From the NCBI GenBank assembly GCA_964396055.1, contig CAYNDV010000041.1, positions 1 to 31,375 of the forward strand: DNA of 31,375 bases. The letters run 5' to 3'. A program made the translations under genes and the position numbers. This stretch comes from CAYJPV01 sp964396055 (GTDB lineage: Bacteria > Acidobacteriota > Vicinamibacteria > Vicinamibacterales > JAKQTR01). The first letter of the stretch is position 1. Each line of letters starts with the position of its first letter. The notes under the pieces are model-generated. The model was not told where the DNA came from, did no database searches, and was given only the letters and a program-made list of their open reading frames with translations. Positions 28,193-31,375 of this stretch are shown piece by piece.

Positions 28193-31100
28193 ATGGCTGG
28201 TGGTCGCTGTCTGGTTCGTCTGATCCTGGTCGCCGTGGCGGCCCTCGTCACCATGCCCGGCCTTCGCGCCGGCGCGCCGGCCGCGACGCAGCAGCCCGCG
28301 GCGGCGCCGGCCTCGGCCGCCGTGCCCGCGTACCCCCCAGCGCTCTTCCAGGAACTGCGCTGGCGATCGATCGGCCCGTTTCGCGCCAGCCGCACCAAGG
28401 CCGCCGTCGGCGTCCGCCAGCAGCCGAACGTGTTCTACATCGGCGTCGTCAACGGCGGCGTCTGGAAGACCACCGACTACGGCCGGACCTGGGCGCCCAT
28501 CTTCGACGACCAGCCCACCGGGTCCATCGGCGCGATCGCGGTGGCGCCGTCGAACCCGGACATCATCTACGTCGGCAGCGGCGAGGGCATGCAGCGCCCC
28601 GATCTCTCGGTCGGGGACGGCGTCTACAAGTCGACCAACGGCGGCAAGACCTGGACGCACCTCGGGCTGAGAGACGGCCAGCAGATCACGCAACTGGCCG
28701 TCGACCCGCGGGACCCGAACCGCCTGTTCGTGGCGGTGCAGGGGCACCCGTACGGGCCCAACGAGGAACGCGGCGTCTTCCGTTCGACCGATGGCGGCGC
28801 CTCGTTCGAGAAGGTGCTCTACAAGGACCCGTTCACGGGCGCGGCGGACCTGACGCTCGATCCGAACAACCCGGACATCGTCTACGCGGTCCTGTGGCAG
28901 GCCCAGCAGGGGCCGTGGGAGAACGCGGCGTGGACGGGGCCCGGCAGCGGGCTCTACAAGTCCACGGACGGCGGTCGCACGTGGGTGCCCCTCACGACGG
29001 GGCTGCCGACGTTTGCCGACGGCGGCCTCGGGCGCATCGGCATCACGGTGGCGCCCTCCGACTCGAACCGCCTGTACGCCACGGTGGACGCGTTGCCGCG
29101 CGTCGCCGGCATCTACCGGTCGGACAATGCGGGCGCGTCGTGGGCCCGCGTCAACGCCGACCCGCGGGTGGTGGCCCGGCCCGCCGACGCGGCCGAGGTT
29201 CGTGTCCATCCTGCGAACCCCGATATCGTCTTCGTGCCGACGATCGTCGCGTGGAAGTCGGTCGACGGTGGCCGGACGTTCACCGGCTGGCGAGGCGCGC
29301 CCGGCGGCGACGACTACCAGCGTCTCTGGATCAACCCCGACAACCCCGACGTGATGCTGATGGCCGCCGACCAGGGGGCCATCGTCACGGTGAACGGCGG
29401 CGCGTCGTGGAGCTCGTGGTACAACCAGCCGACGGCGCAGATGTTCCACGTGAACACCGACAATGCGTTTCCGTACCGCGTGTGCGGCGGGCAGCAGGAA
29501 AGCGGGTCGGCGTGCGTGCAGAGCCGCGGCGACGACGGGCAGATCACGTTTCGCGAATGGCGGCCGGTGGGCGTCGAGGAATACGGGTACGCCGTACCCG
29601 ACCCGCTCGATCCGGACATCGTCTACGGCGGGAAGGTGACGCGCTACGACCGCCGGACGCACAGCGTGCAGCACGTCGGACCGAAACCGCTTCGCAGCGC
29701 GGACTATCGGACGGTCCGGACGGCGCCCGTGGTGTTCTCGCCGGTCGATCCCCGCACGCTCTACTTCGCCTCGAACACGCTGTGGAAGACCACGACCGGC
29801 GGCCGGAGCTGGACCGCCATCAGCCCGGACCTGACGCGCGCCACCTGGGAGGTTCCGGCCAGCGTCGGCCCGTACCGGGAGGCGCCGTCGTCGCGGCCAA
29901 CGCAGCGCGGCGTCATCTACACCATCGCGCCCTCGCCTCTCGACCTCACCCGGATCTGGGTGGGCACCGACGACGGGCTGATCCACGTGACTTCCAACGG
30001 CGGCGTGTCGTGGACCGACGTCACGCCGCCGGAGATGCAGGCGTGGGAGAAGGTGTCGATCATGGACGCGTCGCACTTCGACGCGCAGACGGCCTATGCG
30101 GCCGTCGACACCATGCGGCTCGACGACTGGCGGCCGCGCCTCTACCGGACGCGGGACGGCGGTCGGACCTGGACGGCCATCACGGCGGGCCTCCCGGCGG
30201 GCACCATCACGCGCGTCATCCGCGAAGATCCGAAACGCCGGGGCCTGCTCTACGCCGGCACGGAGCACGCCGTCTACGTGTCGTTCGACGACGGCGATCG
30301 GTGGCAGTCGCTGCGCCACAACATGCCGGCCACCTCGATCCGCGACCTCGTGGTCAAGGATGACGACCTCGTGGTGGCGACGCACGGCCGCGGCTTCTGG
30401 ATCCTGGACGACGTGACGCCGCTGCGCCAGATCGACGAGCGGGTCGCGGCCGCCGACGCGCACCTGTTCGAACCGCAGGAGGCCTGGCGGTGGCGCTGGA
30501 ACAAGTGGACCGACACGCCCCTGCCGCCGGACGAGCCGGCCGGGCAGAACCCGCCCGACGGCGCCATCGTCAATTACCACCTGAAAGCGGCGGCCGCGGG
30601 GCCGGTGACGCTGCAGATCCTGTCGGCGGGAGGCGAGGTCGTCCGGACCTGGTCGAGCGATGATCCCCCGGAGCAGCCCATCGAGGGGCGCAATATCCCG
30701 GACTACTGGATCCGGCCGCCGCAACGGCTGCGGACCGATGCCGGGCTGCACCGGTTCGTCTGGGACCTGCACTATCCGCCGCCGGCTGTCGACGCGTTCT
30801 CGTACCCGATTTCCGCGATCGTCCGGGACACCTGGCGCGAACCGCGCGGGCCCTGGGTGATGCCGGGCGTCTACACGGTGCGGCTGACCGTCGACGGCCG
30901 TGCCTACGAGCGGCCGCTGAAGGTGAAGATGGACCCGCGGGTGAAGACGGCGGCGGCCGGGCTGCTGCAGCAGTTCACGCTGTCGAAGCAGATGTACGAC
31001 GGCCTGGCGGAGGCCGGCCGGCTGCTCGATCGCGTGCGGACGCGCCGAGCCGAGACGGCCTCGGCGCTGAAGGCGGCGACCGGCGCGGAAGCCGAGCGCC

Positions 31101-31336
31101 TGAAGAAGGTGGATGCCAGCCTGGCCGTGCTCGAGGGCACGGGCGGCGTCCGCGGTGGAGTCGGTCAGGCTCCCGCGCCCGGTGCGCCGCGGTCGTTGTC
31201 GCGCCTGCGCGCCGAGATGGCGGCCGTCTACGACATCCTGCAGGACGCGGACGCAGTACCGACGAGCCAGGCCCGCGGCGCGGTTTCTGAGTTGCTCGCC
31301 GACCTCGGCAGGCTGCGGGTGGCGGTGGGGAGGTAG
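28193..31336 (+). CDS. Secreted Asp-box (sortilin/BNR-like) beta-propeller protein
   Basis: A 1047-residue exported protein. The signal peptide is about 1-30 (LVRLILVAVAALVTMPGLRAG). Residues about 60-700 carry eleven Asp-box motifs, among them WKTTDYGRTW (near residue 90), YKSTNGGKTW, FRSTDGGASF, YKSTDGGRTW, WKSVDGGRTF, VTSNGGVSW, YRTRDGGRTW and VSFDDGDRW. These are typical of sortilin/VPS10-like ten-bladed or double propellers; databases often label them glycosyl hydrolase, but no catalytic residues can be pointed to. Residues about 790-920 look like an Ig-like strand domain (GVYTVRLTVDGRAYERPLKV), and the last 110 residues are helical. It probably binds or processes extracytoplasmic polymers. 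AGGAG precedes the ATG at 28193; the frame is open upstream through the 33-bp repeat, which I exclude. Confidence 0.87.
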   Translation: MAGGRCLVRLILVAVAALVTMPGLRAGAPAATQQPAAAPASAAVPAYPPALFQELRWRSIGPFRASRTKAAVGVRQQPNVFYIGVVNGGVWKTTDYGRTWAPIFDDQPTGSIGAIAVAPSNPDIIYVGSGEGMQRPDLSVGDGVYKSTNGGKTWTHLGLRDGQQITQLAVDPRDPNRLFVAVQGHPYGPNEERGVFRSTDGGASFEKVLYKDPFTGAADLTLDPNNPDIVYAVLWQAQQGPWENAAWTGPGSGLYKSTDGGRTWVPLTTGLPTFADGGLGRIGITVAPSDSNRLYATVDALPRVAGIYRSDNAGASWARVNADPRVVARPADAAEVRVHPANPDIVFVPTIVAWKSVDGGRTFTGWRGAPGGDDYQRLWINPDNPDVMLMAADQGAIVTVNGGASWSSWYNQPTAQMFHVNTDNAFPYRVCGGQQESGSACVQSRGDDGQITFREWRPVGVEEYGYAVPDPLDPDIVYGGKVTRYDRRTHSVQHVGPKPLRSADYRTVRTAPVVFSPVDPRTLYFASNTLWKTTTGGRSWTAISPDLTRATWEVPASVGPYREAPSSRPTQRGVIYTIAPSPLDLTRIWVGTDDGLIHVTSNGGVSWTDVTPPEMQAWEKVSIMDASHFDAQTAYAAVDTMRLDDWRPRLYRTRDGGRTWTAITAGLPAGTITRVIREDPKRRGLLYAGTEHAVYVSFDDGDRWQSLRHNMPATSIRDLVVKDDDLVVATHGRGFWILDDVTPLRQIDERVAAADAHLFEPQEAWRWRWNKWTDTPLPPDEPAGQNPPDGAIVNYHLKAAAAGPVTLQILSAGGEVVRTWSSDDPPEQPIEGRNIPDYWIRPPQRLRTDAGLHRFVWDLHYPPPAVDAFSYPISAIVRDTWREPRGPWVMPGVYTVRLTVDGRAYERPLKVKMDPRVKTAAAGLLQQFTLSKQMYDGLAEAGRLLDRVRTRRAETASALKAATGAEAERLKKVDASLAVLEGTGGVRGGVGQAPAPGAPRSLSRLRAEMAAVYDILQDADAVPTSQARGAVSELLADLGRLRVAVGR

Positions 31337-31339
31337 GGG

Positions 31340-31375
<36 letters not shown>

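Noticed and set aside
28166..30772. Long minus-strand frame opposite the propeller gene
   Set aside because: Shadow of the Asp-box gene; no recognisable domain, Arg/Gly/Val-rich.

Overview
The window is visibly GC-rich, with third codon positions mostly G or C. It carries 23 protein-coding genes that I can support, one of them cut by the left edge. I see no rRNA, tRNA, CRISPR array, transposase or phage gene. The mix points to a chromosome of Acidobacteriota, most likely a Vicinamibacteria-type soil or sediment organism. It includes large secreted S46 and M14 peptidases, an Asp-box (sortilin-like) propeller protein, DUF3014, DUF5658 and DUF3052 proteins, and a DNA-binding domain tethered to a periplasmic FG-GAP-like domain. 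That placement is an inference from gene families, not a phylogeny.

Layout. Positions 1-4043 hold a Tat-exported class-V aminotransferase (partial, minus), an ACT-domain protein (minus), a divergent class-I aminotransferase and a large polytopic membrane protein. Positions 4397-8451 hold a small DUF5658 membrane protein, then an acylating aldehyde dehydrogenase (minus) divergent from a CoA-transferase/GNAT fusion, which could together convert aldehyde, acyl-CoA and acid. Positions 8461-11986 hold a proline-rich glycine-zipper envelope protein (minus), then an ICMT-like methyltransferase, a CARDB secreted protein, a pterin carbinolamine dehydratase and a MerR-family regulator on the plus strand. 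Positions 12053-20442 hold the membrane-tethered regulator (minus), a secreted M14 metallopeptidase, an MFS transporter (minus), a secreted S46 dipeptidyl peptidase and a zinc-ribbon protein. Together these suggest extracytoplasmic peptide breakdown. Positions 20454-31336 hold a pseudo-receiver/DUF3052 fusion (minus), a two-domain VOC protein, a methyl-accepting chemotaxis protein, a DUF3014 protein (minus), a periplasmic cyclophilin, a glucokinase-regulator-like double-SIS protein and the Asp-box propeller protein.

The most unusual content lies between and inside the genes. Almost every larger gap holds short tandem repeats, often with a 7-bp period and a different sequence each time. A composite element, a heptamer array followed by a fixed tail containing GGATCACGCTGTCACG, occurs three times in the same orientation. 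A GCCGAACG-type repeat occurs at three loci and supplies the last codons and the stop of the MFS gene. Palindromic elements lie in frame inside two membrane-protein genes, both in predicted loops. No mobilising enzyme is visible in the window, so how these repeats spread is open.
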